A stretch of DNA of 64,000 nt, taken from NCBI GenBank assembly GCA_019925095.2, contig CM034388.1:248001-312000 (forward strand). Direction: 5' to 3'. Made by a program: the position numbers and the translations under genes. Positions 1 to 10,146 of the stretch are shown here, piece by piece. How positions within the stretch are numbered: the stretch's first letter is position 1; every line of letters starts with the position of its first letter. Under the pieces are notes generated by a model. The model did not search any database. It saw only the letters and a program-made list of their open reading frames with translations, and was not told the DNA's origin. The DNA is from Dendrolimus kikuchii (lineage: Eukaryota > Arthropoda > Insecta > Lepidoptera > Lasiocampidae).

Positions 1-330
1 GAGCTTCTATTGATAATAGTTTATTTAGGAGAATGTATTTTTTTAAATACTTTAAAATATTATAATATAGTATTATCTTTACATATAAATAGAACTTTTA
101 TTTAAATTTCCCGTAGTTTTAAGTTAATATTAAAACCTAATTTTGAAGCAAAAAGAGGTCGGTTCGATTCCCAGTATGGTAAATTTTGTTGACGAACTTT
201 CCAATGTTTACATTAGTCTGGGTGTCGGGGATCGGCCCCCTGCCTTATCCATTATATATTGCGAGTATATATGTATACTCATAATGTAATGTATGTAACT
301 CGGCTTGAAAATATATACCTAATATAATAT
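1..330. other. AT-rich repeat-derived flank
   Basis: No gene is seen. Around 150-175 a GGTTCGATTCC-like B box is followed by non-tRNA sequence, as in the remnant of a tRNA-derived SINE. The rest is AT-rich. Confidence 0.3.
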
Positions 331-414
331 TTTCTTAAGTTTTCGCGACTTGTCTACATAATAAAACTACGTTTTTAACGGGTTTTAAGCGCGATAATTT
401 ATTTGCTTTTATCA

Positions 415-454
415 TTCCGACGTTTCGGCCACCTCAGTGGCCGTGATCACGGAA
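415..454 (-). ncRNA. Hammerhead-like ribozyme motif in Penelope-like repeat
   Basis: On the minus strand the order is UUCC (stem I), GUGAUCA core, a GGCCAC/GUGGCC stem-loop II, GAAAC, GUC and GGAA (stem I). It has the swapped G3/C8 core described for the 34300 copy. Loop II is shorter here than in the other copies. Confidence 0.5.
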
Positions 455-661
455 GACAAAGATATCAAGTGTCAACGAGTATTGTTAAAGTTTTATTTAG
501 CCTACCGCCAACTTGGTAATTTTAATTATTTAGTTTTAATTTTGTGTATTATTATTATTTCCTCTATGGGAGCTTAATCTAATTTACCACCGTTTCGCAA
601 CATGTTGTGGCTTGAAGAGAAGAAGCGGCGCAAGGAACTCTTCAGCAAACATGTCTAGCTC

Positions 662-940
662 TAATAATTTTACATATACATACATACATAACTTCACGCC
701 AGTTCCCTTGCTGGGTAGGCACAAACAACAGAGCGCCATTCATGCTTATTCTTACACACCTCACTCGCTTCTTTGGCGTTCATAGCTCGTGTCATGCACG
801 CTCGTCTGTTCTTAAGGCTCCTGACATCACCTTCTGCTAGTACACGATCAATTTGATCGTGGAAGGTGTGTCGTGGCCTTCCACGACTTCTGCATCCATC
901 CACTTTTGCATTGTATATCTGTTTAGTCATAATAATTTTA
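662..940. repeat. 11-bp target-site duplication around the RTE-like insertion
   Basis: TAATAATTTTA occurs at 662-672 and again at 930-940, bracketing the RTE-like fragment. Removing the insert and one repeat restores the Penelope-like sequence seen uninterrupted at 36560-36600 and 40290-40330. Confidence 0.75.
673..929 (-). mobile_element. RTE-like LINE 3' fragment
   Basis: The minus strand encodes the C-terminal end of a LINE reverse-transcriptase ORF ([20 protein letters not shown], then ending near PARELA), followed by a (TATG)n tail. It is 5' truncated, as usual for target-primed insertions. The RTE clade is inferred from the style of the larger copy at 26200-26950. Confidence 0.7.
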
Positions 941-1433
941 TATAATATTAAAATGGGTGGAAGGAAAATAAAAGAAATTATCAGTCAAGTTGGTTTGTGT
1001 TCCGTTGTACGCAGAAAGAGCTCACAGTGTCTTGAGATCCTGCAGTTGGTTTTTGCTGGGTTTGGGTCTTAATAGTTTTGATGATCGGATCCCAAACAGG
1101 TGGTAATTGCCAACCATCTTCGCTATTGAAATTTGGGTTTTATTTCAATAGCCTCACGCATCATTCTAGGTATGAAACGATTCTCTTTCGCGAGGATTTG
1201 TGGGTTATCGAATCTGATGTAGTGGTTGGGTTTATCCAGCATGTGTTCACCAAACCCAAATACCTAAAACCGTAGTTTTATTATGTAAATATAATACTTC
1301 CTTTTGGCTTTGCCGTAATTGGGTATAAATAAATGATACAAAGTTATAAATACAATTAATATATAATAATTATTATAATTTAGCTACGGACTGAGCACTC
1401 TTGAGAATATGAGTTGTATAGATTTAAAATCGA

Positions 1434-1619
1434 CTATCCCACAGGGAAAGCATAATCGGTATCTGGGTCCATTTCTAATTGCCTACTCCCGTCAGAATAC
1501 GAAGGCATCTGGCGAGCATTCCTCACGTAAACGTTGTAGTCCGGAAATATCATCCCTTCTTCTGCCAGGGTCGAGACCAAAATCAAGATCAAGCAGCATA
1601 ACGGTTTTAGGAAATGCAT
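1434..1619 (-). CDS. Candidate small secreted peptide, 61 aa, unrecognised
   Basis: The minus-strand ATG is at 1617-1619 and the stop at 1434-1436. The first 19 residues are a textbook signal peptide: a short charged start, then a Leu/Ile/Val-rich core ending at a small-residue site before EEGMIFPDY. The rest is about 42 polar residues rich in Asp, Tyr, Ser and Pro. No cysteine pattern or clear dibasic cleavage site is present. A good splice acceptor (TTTTGTTACAG) lies one base before the ATG, suggesting a 5'UTR intron. The ORF overlaps no recognised repeat. I do not recognise the family. A chance ORF is the main alternative. Confidence 0.4.
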   Translation of the reverse strand: MHFLKPLCCLILILVSTLAEEGMIFPDYNVYVRNARQMPSYSDGSRQLEMDPDTDYAFPVG

Positions 1620-1654
1620 CCTGTAACAAAATATATCTTCTAAATTAGAAGTCT

Positions 1655-1912
1655 AGATGTAAATAGGAGGAAGAAGAAACAGCCGCCCATGTCCTGCTTG
1701 AATGCGAAGAGGTGGCTTAATACAGGGCAAAGTATCTGGACGCCTTAGGTAGCCTCCGAGAAGTCTTCAGCAACGTCAAGAAGCTAGTGGACTTCCTAGA
1801 GGAGCTGGGCTGGATGGAGTAAACCCTAATTCACCCTCGCACGCAAAATAGGCGCTTTGTCGTCGAGTTGCGGAAACCGCCCGCTCGCAGAAGAAGAAGT
1901 TAGAAGTCTAAT
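1655..1912 (+). mobile_element. R1/Jockey-like LINE, ORF2 C-terminus and 3'UTR
   Basis: The plus frame reads ETAAHVLLECEEVA, an in-frame stop, then RAKYLDALGSLREVFSNVKK and a LEELGWME ending. This is the zinc-finger tail common at the end of lepidopteran LINE ORF2s. A GC-rich 3'UTR and an AAGAAGAAG tail follow. It is a dead fragment because of the internal stop. Confidence 0.6.
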
Positions 1913-1926
1913 ATTATCTACAATAC

Positions 1927-2228
1927 TAGCTTCTGCCCGCGACTTCGCTCGCGTGGAATAGTTCTTTGGGCTAACGCTAACTTCTGTCCGTTCTGACCGT
2001 TTAAGCAGCGGAAGCTCTCAAAAGGAAAAAAAAACCCCGATTTTGAAACATTCTTCATTGGTGCTCCGCTCCTATTGGTCTTAGCGTGATGATATATAGC
2101 CTATAGCCTTCCTCGATAAATGGGCTATCCAACACTGAAAGAATTTTTCAAATCAGACCAGTAGTTCCTGAGATTAGCGTGTTCAAGCAAACAAACAAAC
2201 AAACTCTTCAGCTTTATATATTAGTATA
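1927..2228 (+). repeat. Dispersed repeat J, short form
   Basis: It starts ACTAGCTTCTGCCCGCGACT and ends in AAACAAACAAACTCTTCAGC followed by a TATA-rich tail. This is the head plus tail of the J family without the internal segment found at 29053, 36852 and 46681. Confidence 0.7.
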
Positions 2229-3380
2229 TATTATACAATTTTAAACATGCCGTATCTGTATATTGAAGCTATTTAAAAGAAAAAACAACTAGAATAGATT
2301 ATATAAACGACGGAGAACGGAAAGCATTGTGCAATTTTTTTTTAGATTTCTTCTGTTCTTTGGAATTCTTGTAAAAACTACTGGGCCGATTTCCATGCAG
2401 TTTTCGCTGGTCGACAGCAAATTCGATGCACTACTTTTTATCTTGACATTATTCGGGGAATTAATTAAAACGGCCCAATTGAAAAAAAAAACAAATTTCA
2501 GTGCGATTTTTTCATTGATACCTTTTATGTAATAAAATTTGTGATAATTGTTATCCCGATGTTCCGGTGGGAATTTGACCGGGAGCAGTTCGAAGTTGTT
2601 CGGGTGCATAAATATTAGCTTATTCCAACAGTTTTCACTTAAACGACAGGTACGTTCTCTTTTAAATGCTGCGGTATTTTGTGCCCCGGGAATTTCAAGT
2701 AAAGCGTGGACGAAGTCGCCGGTGAATCCTAGTCAGTTATATAATTTTAGACGACTGAAAAGTATAGACGGTGCTGACGTGAACAAAAGTGCCAAATGAA
2801 TGAAGCATTTTTTTTAAAGTAGTGTGAGTAAACTTCGTGTAGTATACACATGGGTTACCGCTGTGTAAACAGTAATCTGAAAAGTGTTCCAGTGATTTCA
2901 GAATATGTCGGGTTCACGCCGGGAGCGAACGAATGACGCTCCGAGAATAACACAATAATAATCTGAAATATTATAATCAAAGTTTATTACACTAGAATTA
3001 TTACAATTACGATATTAAATATTGCACACTAATACACAGAAATATTAGGACAACTCCAAGAGTCGCATCCACGCTTGTCAGGTGTCGAGCAGCCCTCCAA
3101 GAATACTGCTATTATCAAGCAGTAATTATCGACCACAATATATTATGTGCTCCTCGACCATAACTGTCAATGCAGACTGTCGGTCGTAGACTTTGTTGTA
3201 GACTGTCGGTTCAAGACTGCCCCTCCTCTGCCCAAACTGTTCCTCGTAGCGCGCTAAATAAATGCTTCTACATTGACATCCGGTTAAACAACTTCCGAAT
3301 ACTACATGAAAGAATACTCTATCCGGTTATTGACTACTTCCGTCATATGGTTATTTTATAATAACCAATACGATTCCTAC
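2229..3380. other. No gene identified; unclassified repeats
   Basis: Positions 2290-2830 look like an old dispersed element with no coherent product. Positions 2905-3380 run from TGTCGGGTTCACG to ATTCCTACA and could be a solo LTR (TG...CA ends), but no target-site duplication was found. Confidence 0.25.
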
Positions 3381-3517
3381 ATATATATGTATTATATACA
3401 TGTCTATTTGCTACGTATGAAAATATATACTAATGACGTCATACAGAATGCAAGAAACACATCTAAGTATTAGTCCACATCTGTATCATTTGGTTTTACC
3501 GATCATCTCTGTATTGC

Positions 3518-3793
3518 ATGGTCTTGTCTGTTGATAAATGGAAGAAACCAGCCATAATGATCTTATCTAAAGATGAATCTTTAATTATGGATGAAATCGG
3601 CAATAATATCTTTATGTATGAACCAAACCGGCCATATCTTTACGTCGTTGCACATGATCTGATGGATGGTTTTTTATCAAAACTAGTAAGCAGTTGCAAT
3701 GTAATGATGATTGGAAAGATTAACCCAGCATTGAATAATATTAAAGATTATTTATTTGTATGTCTTTCAAGACCACGGGCCATTTTTATGTAG
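3518..3793 (+). CDS. Unrecognised ORF, 91 aa
   Basis: ATG at 3518, TAG at 3791. The product contains DEIGNNIFMYEPNRPYLYVV and, near the end, NNIKDYLFVCLSRPRAIFM. Composition is protein-like (balanced hydrophobic and charged residues, aromatic clusters), with no signal peptide or obvious membrane helix. It lies outside recognised repeats. It may be one exon of a larger gene or a decayed gene fragment. I do not recognise the family. Confidence 0.3.
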   Translation: MVLSVDKWKKPAIMILSKDESLIMDEIGNNIFMYEPNRPYLYVVAHDLMDGFLSKLVSSCNVMMIGKINPALNNIKDYLFVCLSRPRAIFM

Positions 3794-4842
3794 AGACGTA
3801 CGTACAACACGTAGAGTCCCTTTGACAAATTTAATGTAAGTGTGGCGTGACACTGACCGGCGATTATCCCTGTCTACACTATATAACAATGCACCCAAGG
3901 ACACGCCCCGGCCAGCGTAGAACTATTGTGGGAAATGAGGACAAAAAGTACCGGGCTATTGGGGTGAACTGCTAGTGGTACTAGGGGTCTGGGAATATGA
4001 GGACTATGGCGTGTGCCCGCTGCAATGTTCAAGGAACATGGAAAAATGGGCAGACGGTTATTTATTATTATTAAGCAATTTATTGTCACAACGATGTTCC
4101 TTGTTGTTAAAGAATGACAAAAAACGCGTTTTGCCATCTTTTTGAATATACTTTTCTTTCAATGGGAACCACGGCATTTGTCGGGATAAAAATTATCCTA
4201 GATGTAGACCCGGGATATAGGCTAGCTCTGTATCGAGTTTTATTTAAACCCGTTCAGGGGTTAATGGCGTAAAACGCTATGCTCAAACAGACAAATGCAA
4301 AAATTTTAAGTTTCTTTTTCGAAATTCGCCCCCCCCCCCCTGATTTTTTCTTATTTTTAAATATATTATACAAACTCTACAGCACTAACAGATTTATTAT
4401 ACTATTACTTGTCTGCGATTGCTATTAATTACTTAGTTCTAAAAATTACCTGGCTATTATGTAGGTATCCTAGATAACAGTAAATCTTAACCAAGACAAA
4501 TCTACATTAAAATTGTTACATGTTTCCCTTATATAGTCAAAATTATCTTTTATCTAAGTAAGAAATATTTCACGCTTTGCCTATTTAATAATACTAACAA
4601 CTATTTACCACAGCTTTCCTTGCATATGTATTATTTTTTGTTACATTAATTTTCAAATGAAATTAAACATTATAGTTTGTTAGATATTCGATATTTTGGA
4701 TTGTAGTGCATCTTACAGACACATCAGCTACTTTTCTCAATGTAGTTTGCTATCTCGCCCGCACGTTATCACATTTTTGAAAATGTAAATTCACAGAATT
4801 GACTTACGACAAATGTGCGTTCTACGGAACTGAACAATAATA
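3794..4842. other. No gene seen
   Basis: AT-rich noncoding sequence. Around 4165-4290 there is a CGGGATAAAAATTATCCTA-type stretch, also seen near 45050 and 46520, which belongs to a dispersed noncoding repeat. Confidence 0.4.
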
Positions 4843-4945
4843 TTACGAATGTTTCACATAAAAATTAATCCGATTCAAAGATGGTTTCATGCATAAAATA
4901 TATGTGTATGAAACCAAAATAAATTTCTGTGAAACATTCGTAGTC
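4843..4945. repeat. Imperfect palindrome, MITE-like
   Basis: TACGAATGTTTCACA at the left is matched by TGTGAAACATTCGTA at the right. An inner GGTTTCATGCATA pairs with TATGAAACC around a short AT-rich loop. The whole is a fold-back of about 100 bp. Confidence 0.5.
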
Positions 4946-4984
4946 CTTTTGTTAAGATTTGTGTAATACGCAAGAACAAAACAC

Positions 4985-5178
4985 CAGGAGGTACAATATT
5001 TGCCCGTCTGGATGGCTACCACCCCTGGTCTAGAGTATGTCGCAATAACAACCTTGAGTTGTATTCCGGCATTAATGACCAGGTTCCAGTCTCCCTTTAG
5101 AGAGCAGCAGCATCCTTAGGTGATGGTAACCGCTTACCATCAGGTGGGCCGTCTGCTGAACTCGTGCAATAAAACAAT
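4985..5178 (+). repeat. Repeat A copy (poly-A-tailed, 5' truncated)
   Basis: Repeat A in its poly-A sense orientation, starting at the GGCTACCACCCCTGG segment and ending CTGAACTCGTGCAATAAAA. It lacks the GCGCATTTGTAGCACC part, so it also has an internal deletion. Confidence 0.7.
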
Positions 5179-5577
5179 GAAAAAATACAGATTCTTCGTA
5201 AATTCAGTCCATTTATATTTTTAAATTGTGCAAATGCGCGAGCGAGCTTCATCTATTTCAATAATTTAAAAATTTACACTTGAACAAAACTAATCACGGC
5301 ATTAAAAATGAACAGATATTGGAACAGAGATTGAGTCCAAGAAACAGAGGTCCGATCATGTCGGAAGATAGAGATGAACTGAAGCTTGCAGCCCGAGTCC
5401 GTTGGCGAGGGCTACCGGACAAAAACAGGAAGAGGAGATGTTTAGTATCATATTTCTATTTTATTTATTTTGTTACTTGAAGAAGAAGGTTATAACAGAA
5501 CGGACTTCATTCAGATAGCCTCGTAAGGAATTATAAGCAGAATACCATAATTATAACTAATATTATTTAAAAAGGTG
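5179..5577. other. No gene seen
   Basis: AT-rich sequence. A 66-codon open frame at 5280-5480 has no recognisable product and is probably chance. Confidence 0.35.
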
Positions 5578-5846
5578 ATGAAAGAATGACTAAACAGATA
5601 TACAATGCAAAAGTGGATGGATGCAGAAGTTGTGGAAGGCCACGACATACCATCAATGATCAAATTGATCGTGTACTAGCAGAAGGTGATGTCAGGAGCC
5701 TTAAGAACAGACGAGCGTGCATGACAAGGGTTATGAATGTCAAGGAAGCAAGTGAGGTGTGTAAGAATAAGCCTGAATGGCGCTATGTTGTTCGTGCCTA
5801 CCCCGCAAGGGATCTGGCGGGAAGTTATGTATGTATGTATGTATTA
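5578..5846 (+). mobile_element. RTE-like LINE 3' fragment
   Basis: Plus-strand copy of the same RT C-terminal fragment as at 673-929, with [14 protein letters not shown] at its start and an ATGTATGTATGT tail. It directly adjoins the Penelope-like inverted pair. Confidence 0.7.
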
Positions 5847-5859
5847 TTTAAAAAAATAG

Positions 5860-6125
5860 GTTTATAATAAAACTACGTTTTAACGGTTTTAAGCGCGGTA
5901 ATTTTATTTGATTTTGGTTTTTCCAACGTTTCGGCCACTTTTCAGTGGCCGCGATCACGGAAGACAAAGATGTCAAGTGTCGACGAGTATTGTTAAAGTT
6001 TTATTTAGCTAGTGATCACGGCCACTGAAAAGTGGCCGAAACGTCGGAAAAACCAAAATCAAATAAAATTACCGCGCTTAAAACCGTTAAAACGTAGTTT
6101 TATTATGTATACAAGTCGCAAAAAC
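5860..6125. mobile_element. Penelope-like terminal repeats in head-to-head inversion
   Basis: The minus-oriented arm (5860-6006) abuts a plus-oriented arm (6007-6125) of the same repeat. Both carry the hammerhead-like motif. The inner end of the plus arm has lost the 5' half of stem I. Inverted end pairs are typical of Penelope-like elements. Confidence 0.65.
5921..5962 (-). ncRNA. Hammerhead-like motif, degenerate
   Basis: Same layout as the 34300 copy, but A9 reads as G (GUGAUCG) and the cleavage triplet is GUU. Confidence 0.4.
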
Positions 6126-6523
6126 TTAAGAAAAAAAAATAGGTTTAGTTAGAATAAGTTTTGTAAAAGACAAGCAAGCCAAGCCGTTAAGTTTATGGTT
6201 TAAGGAGAGGCGGGGAGAGGAGAGTAGCGGTGACAGGAGGCTGATTTATGGTTTTTGACATTTTAGAGTGTATGTATTAGATTTAAGAGGCAAGGAATAA
6301 TAAGAATTTTAAGTAGATTGCTTTTCAGTTTCATTTATTAACACTACTAATACTAATCTGAACCTAAACCTGATATTACTCATTTCACTTCTATCTTTCA
6401 ATTTAGATGAAACAACTCGACTGTGCGTGGGCTAACGTACACTTGGTTGACAGTATTCCTAGTACTTATTACTTCCAAATACTTTCCAAAACATTTATTC
6501 CGTGATTTAAATTGATTATACGC
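6126..6523. other. No gene seen
   Basis: Purine-rich and AT-rich sequence with no recognisable ORF or repeat family. The frame at 6398-6736 (minus) is a shadow of the LINE fragment that follows. Confidence 0.35.
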
Positions 6524-6916
6524 GGTATTACGCTCGCAGACCGCGTTCGTAATACCGAAGTAAGAAAGAGAGTTGGTCTGAAAGAAAGTGTCGGGGTGAA
6601 GGTAAGGAAAGGAATGCTCCGGTGGTTCGGGCATGTGGAAAGAATGCATGATGAAAGAATGCCTAAACAGATATACACTGCCAAAGTGGATGGATGCAGA
6701 AGTCGTGGAAGGCCACGACACACCTTCCATGATCAAATTGATCGTGTACTAGCAGAAGGTGATGTCGGGAGCCTTAAGAACAGACGAGCGTGCATCACAA
6801 CAGTTATGAATGTCAAAGAGGCAAGTGAGGTGTGTAAGAATAAGCCTAAATGGCACTCTGTTGTTCGTGCCTACCCCGCAAGGGAACTGGCGTGAAGTTA
6901 TGTATGTATGTATGTG
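6524..6916 (+). mobile_element. RTE-like LINE 3' fragment
   Basis: It encodes [20 protein letters not shown] and the following [18 protein letters not shown] segment through PARELA, then a TATGTATGTATGT tail. It is longer than the 673 and 5578 copies and keeps frame over 127 codons, so it is relatively young. Confidence 0.75.
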
Positions 6917-7187
6917 TAAATTGATTATACAGACATAAGTTTTACATGTTTTATTATGATTCTATAAGTACTATGTCATAACAATTGATTCCTTTCCAAT
7001 TGTGAACAATCGATTTATTTACATAAGAAATAAAATATTGATTTATTTATTTTAATCAACTTTGAAATTGGATAATATAAAAATACGAATTTAGACTTAT
7101 ATAAATTCTTACCACGGGAATGCTTATTTAGAAGATAAACCTAATTTTTTTTCTTTTTTGATCGCCAAATAAAAGTTATTCATAACA
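6917..7187. other. No gene seen
   Basis: AT-rich sequence without ORF or repeat structure that I can name. Confidence 0.4.
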
Positions 7188-7705
7188 TCTATACTAATAT
7201 TATAAAGCTGAAGAGTTTGTTCGTTTAAACGCGCTAATCTCAGGAACCGCTGGTCCGATTTGAAAAATTCTTTCAGTGTTCAATAGTACATTTATCGAGG
7301 AAGGCTATAGGCTATAATATATTTTCAAAAAAATTAGGGATCCTTACTAAAAGTCCAATAATGTAACCCAAGGTGTAAAAAAATGACCCGAAAAAATCCT
7401 TACACGGCGTGCGAAAACTATTGATTATAGAACAAAACAATGTACTACCACTTTGCAGAACATATAATTGTCTACAAAAATATCGCGTAACCATATATCT
7501 AACTATTATAGTTGTCTCACAATAAGTGTTTTCCTTTAATTTTTTAAATAATTAAAATGCCGCTGCTTTAAATGCTCTTTATTTTGTACCTTGGTATTAA
7601 TCCTTATCAAAATAAATTACTCCACATTCAAAACGAATTCAATACCTTTCTAGAACTTTTAGAATTATTCAATTCGGACGTTTCATTCAAAAGATATTGA
7701 AATGC
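7188..7705 (-). repeat. Dispersed repeat J, long form, 5' truncated
   Basis: Reverse orientation: it opens with the complement of the CTTCAGCTTTATAATATTAG tail and runs into the internal segment containing TTTTGAATGAAACGTCCGAA. The head (GTGCCCGCGAC) is missing. Confidence 0.65.
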
Positions 7706-7746
7706 GCAGAACTCACAGGACATAATGACATTGAATAACATATTGC

Positions 7747-7979
7747 TTGGTGGTAGGGCATTTGCCCGACTGGATGGCTACCACCCCTGGTCTAAAGCAT
7801 GTCGCCATAACAACCTTGAATTGTGTTCCGGCATTAGTGACCAGGTTCCAGTCTCCCTAAAGAGAGCAGCAGCGCATTTGTAGCACCTTTGGTGTTACAA
7901 ATGTCCATAGGCGATGGTAACTGCTTTCCATCAAGTGGGCCGTCTGTCTGTCTGCTGAACACCTGCAATAAAAAAATAA
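7747..7979 (+). repeat. Repeat A copy
   Basis: Begins TGGTGGTAGGGCATTTGCCC and ends ACACCTGCAATAAAAAAAT. The 5' part (GTGCAGGAACGG) is truncated. Confidence 0.75.
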
Positions 7980-8026
7980 TAATAATTGAGTCCCTAGTTA
8001 AACGTATGGCGGCCATTCTATGCTGG

Positions 8027-8296
8027 TGGGCTCCTCGGAATTTTCTCCAGTTCCATTGCCCAAATGCTCAGTTAGCCGTTCCACAAGGCGACCGCCGTCT
8101 TTGTGATCGTGGCGAAAAAGTCACTAATGACGTCATCAGTTTCGATCACACAACGCTCACAACGACCCATGTCAAGAGGTGGGTCGAATAACCGTTCCAC
8201 TTGGGTTTACGATGGTAACGCCGGCAGGCGAGTGGAACGGGAAAAATCGCGGCCGTGAACGTGGTCGTTGTGAGTCTCTAATGGAACGTAGCACTT
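8027..8296. repeat. MITE-like repeat D, copy 1
   Basis: It ends in the complement of CTACGTTCCATTAGAGACTC and shares an internal GACCCATGTCAAGAGGTGGG block with 28623-28886. The left end is diverged (CAGTTCCATT...). It has no coding capacity. Confidence 0.55.
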
Positions 8297-8399
8297 AAGG
8301 ACTATTAATTTGCCTTACTTATATATATTATATGATATATTATTTTAAAAAAGGATTTGAGATATATAGAATATGAAATATAAAGAAAAACAATATTTA

Positions 8400-8575
8400 G
8401 CTAGACGTGTTGCTGGGGAGTTTCTTGCCGCTTCTTCTCCTTTCCAGCATCAACACGTTGCGAAGCGGTGTACGTAGAATATGGAGTAAAAATTAAATTT
8501 TAACTTACATGTATGACCTTCAAAAAGTGTTCTCCAGTGGAACTTATTTTGAATAAAAACTTTTGAATTTGAATA
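8400..8575. repeat. LINE/SINE 3'-end-like repeat
   Basis: Contains ACGTGTTGCTGGGGAGTTTC and ends TTGAATAAAAACTTTTGAAT, an arrangement of poly-A signal and AT-rich tail common at insect LINE 3' ends. A related GCAACGTGTTA piece is at 36025-36060. Confidence 0.4.
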
Positions 8576-8689
8576 CTATTGGTTAAAACTTGTCATAGGC
8601 TCCATTGAAGTAATGTCAAATTTCAACCGGTGTCAATAGATGGATATAACAGTTCCGTTTTTGCCAAAATGACTAAGGGATCCCTTAGC

Positions 8690-9190
8690 TAAAATAAGAG
8701 TTCGCGGCCACTCTCTTTGTGAGTGTGGCCTGGACGAAGGGTCATTAGAACACATCTTCTTTCACTGCCCTTATATCTGTACCCATATCTATGACATTCT
8801 ACCCTCAGGTATACCCCGTCCCATCAATCTTAATTACCTCCTGACATTAGTCCATAGTAAACATGTATAATATATTTTAAGTAAATTTCTATCCCTAAAT
8901 AATATCTATCTATAACACTGACTAAACCTCCCTTAACTCTCCTACACTAACTTTATTATAAGTATAATCTACACTAAATTATTAAATCAATAACATGACT
9001 AAGTAGAGTTTGGGTTCAGTTAAACATTACGGTTTATTTTGTCCTCAGGTTTTCAGAAATCGAGCACCGTTCAAAATTATCCCTTCCTCTTTTGTCTCTT
9101 AAGCTTTTATTGCTTTTTTAATAATCACCTGTCGCTTTTACTCTGATATTGGCAAAATCAATGATAAGTGCGTTGGAGCCATAATTTTTA
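8690..9190 (+). mobile_element. I-clade LINE 3' fragment related to the full copy at 15.5-21.3 kb
   Basis: The plus frame encodes CECGLDEGSLEHIFFHCP and PRPINLNYLLTLVHSKHV, matching the ORF2 C-terminus at 20955-21150 with scattered substitutions and a premature stop. The 3'UTR (GTCCTCAGGTTT..., ...GGCAAAATCAATGA..., GTTGGAGCCAT) is also shared and ends at the same GGAGCCAT. It is a diverged, 5'-truncated relative. Confidence 0.85.
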
Positions 9191-9659
9191 AAAAGTATAG
9201 TGAAGAAGTGACTAAGGAATTCGAATCAATAAAATATCTTCAGTCATCTATCTCAAGAATTACGACTTTCTTTGAAATAAACATTCTGTTTTAGATAACT
9301 CTATTGATGCGAATCGGTGCTTTACAGGTGTTTTATTACCCTGTTGAATTTGAGTGATCTATGGTTCGCGCTAATCTTATTTGTTTACGCCGCCGCAAGA
9401 CATCATAAAACGTTTTGTTTGTATTTTATGCAAATTCATGGAAACCATAAAGCTTGTAAATTGAGAATTCAAAGGAATGGTGGGCATGTTGCTAGGGGGC
9501 CATGTCTAATTTACCAATAAGGTCGATCAGTGAGGAATGAGTTAGTCGTAATCTGACTGCGAACGAAGCGTTATCTAATGCTCTTTCGGAGCGAGTATCT
9601 TATAACTACGGACTTTGCGCGATTTATGTGATTACTTTAGTTTAATTTGGATTTGTTGC
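9191..9659. other. No gene identified
   Basis: A 67-codon open frame at 9317-9520 has no recognisable domain. Positions 9530-9615 include GATCAGTGAGGAATGAGTTA. Probably repeat-derived. Confidence 0.3.
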
Positions 9660-9833
9660 TTTTTTTATTGCAGGATTTCAGCAGACAGGCAGACGGCCCA
9701 CTTGATGGAAAGCGGTTACCATCGCCTATTAACATTTGCAACACCAAAGGTGCTACTAATGCGCTGCTGCTCTCTTAAGGGAGACTGGAACCTGGTCACT
9801 AATGCCGGAACACAACTCAAGGTTGTTATGTAT
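9660..9833 (-). repeat. Repeat A copy
   Basis: TTTTTTTATTGCAGG at the poly-T end; truncated after CAAGGTTGTTATG. Confidence 0.75.
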
Positions 9834-10146
9834 TCGGTTGAACTTGTAAGATCTTTGAATTACGTGTGTGTACTTCTAATAAACTTTATGATAATTCTAA
9901 TGACGTTTTTGAATAAACATCCCACAAATTCGTAACAATATGCTATGTATATTATATGTTCATAAATGTGTTATTCTGATATATTGTTGTGAAATTCTAT
10001 CAAAATCTTTTCAGTAGTTTTTGCATGAAGGGTCATCTATCTATTCTCACAAACTTGTTACATGCAAAATGATAGCGTATTAAAAACCTAAATTAAGAAA
10101 AATTAAGTGCGTTAAATGGATTTTTAACTTTAAAATGGATGGATAT

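Larger units (their letters stand above)
332..1265 (-). mobile_element. Penelope-like element copy, interrupted by an RTE-like fragment
   Basis: Read on the minus strand, 1265-1080 is a decayed part of the GIY-YIG endonuclease ORF seen better at 33697-34113. It keeps the segments resembling NHYIRFD and RFIPRMMREAIEIK. The rest (940-332) is the noncoding terminal repeat with a hammerhead-like motif at 415-454. Positions 673-929 are a foreign RTE-like insertion flanked by an 11-bp direct repeat. Confidence 0.7.

Noticed and set aside
2905..3380. Possible solo LTR (TG...CA)
   Set aside because: No target-site duplication, primer site or second copy seen, so it is kept only as an unclassified stretch.
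6398..6736. Minus-strand 112-codon ORF
   Set aside because: It is the antisense shadow of the RTE-like LINE fragment at 6524-6916.
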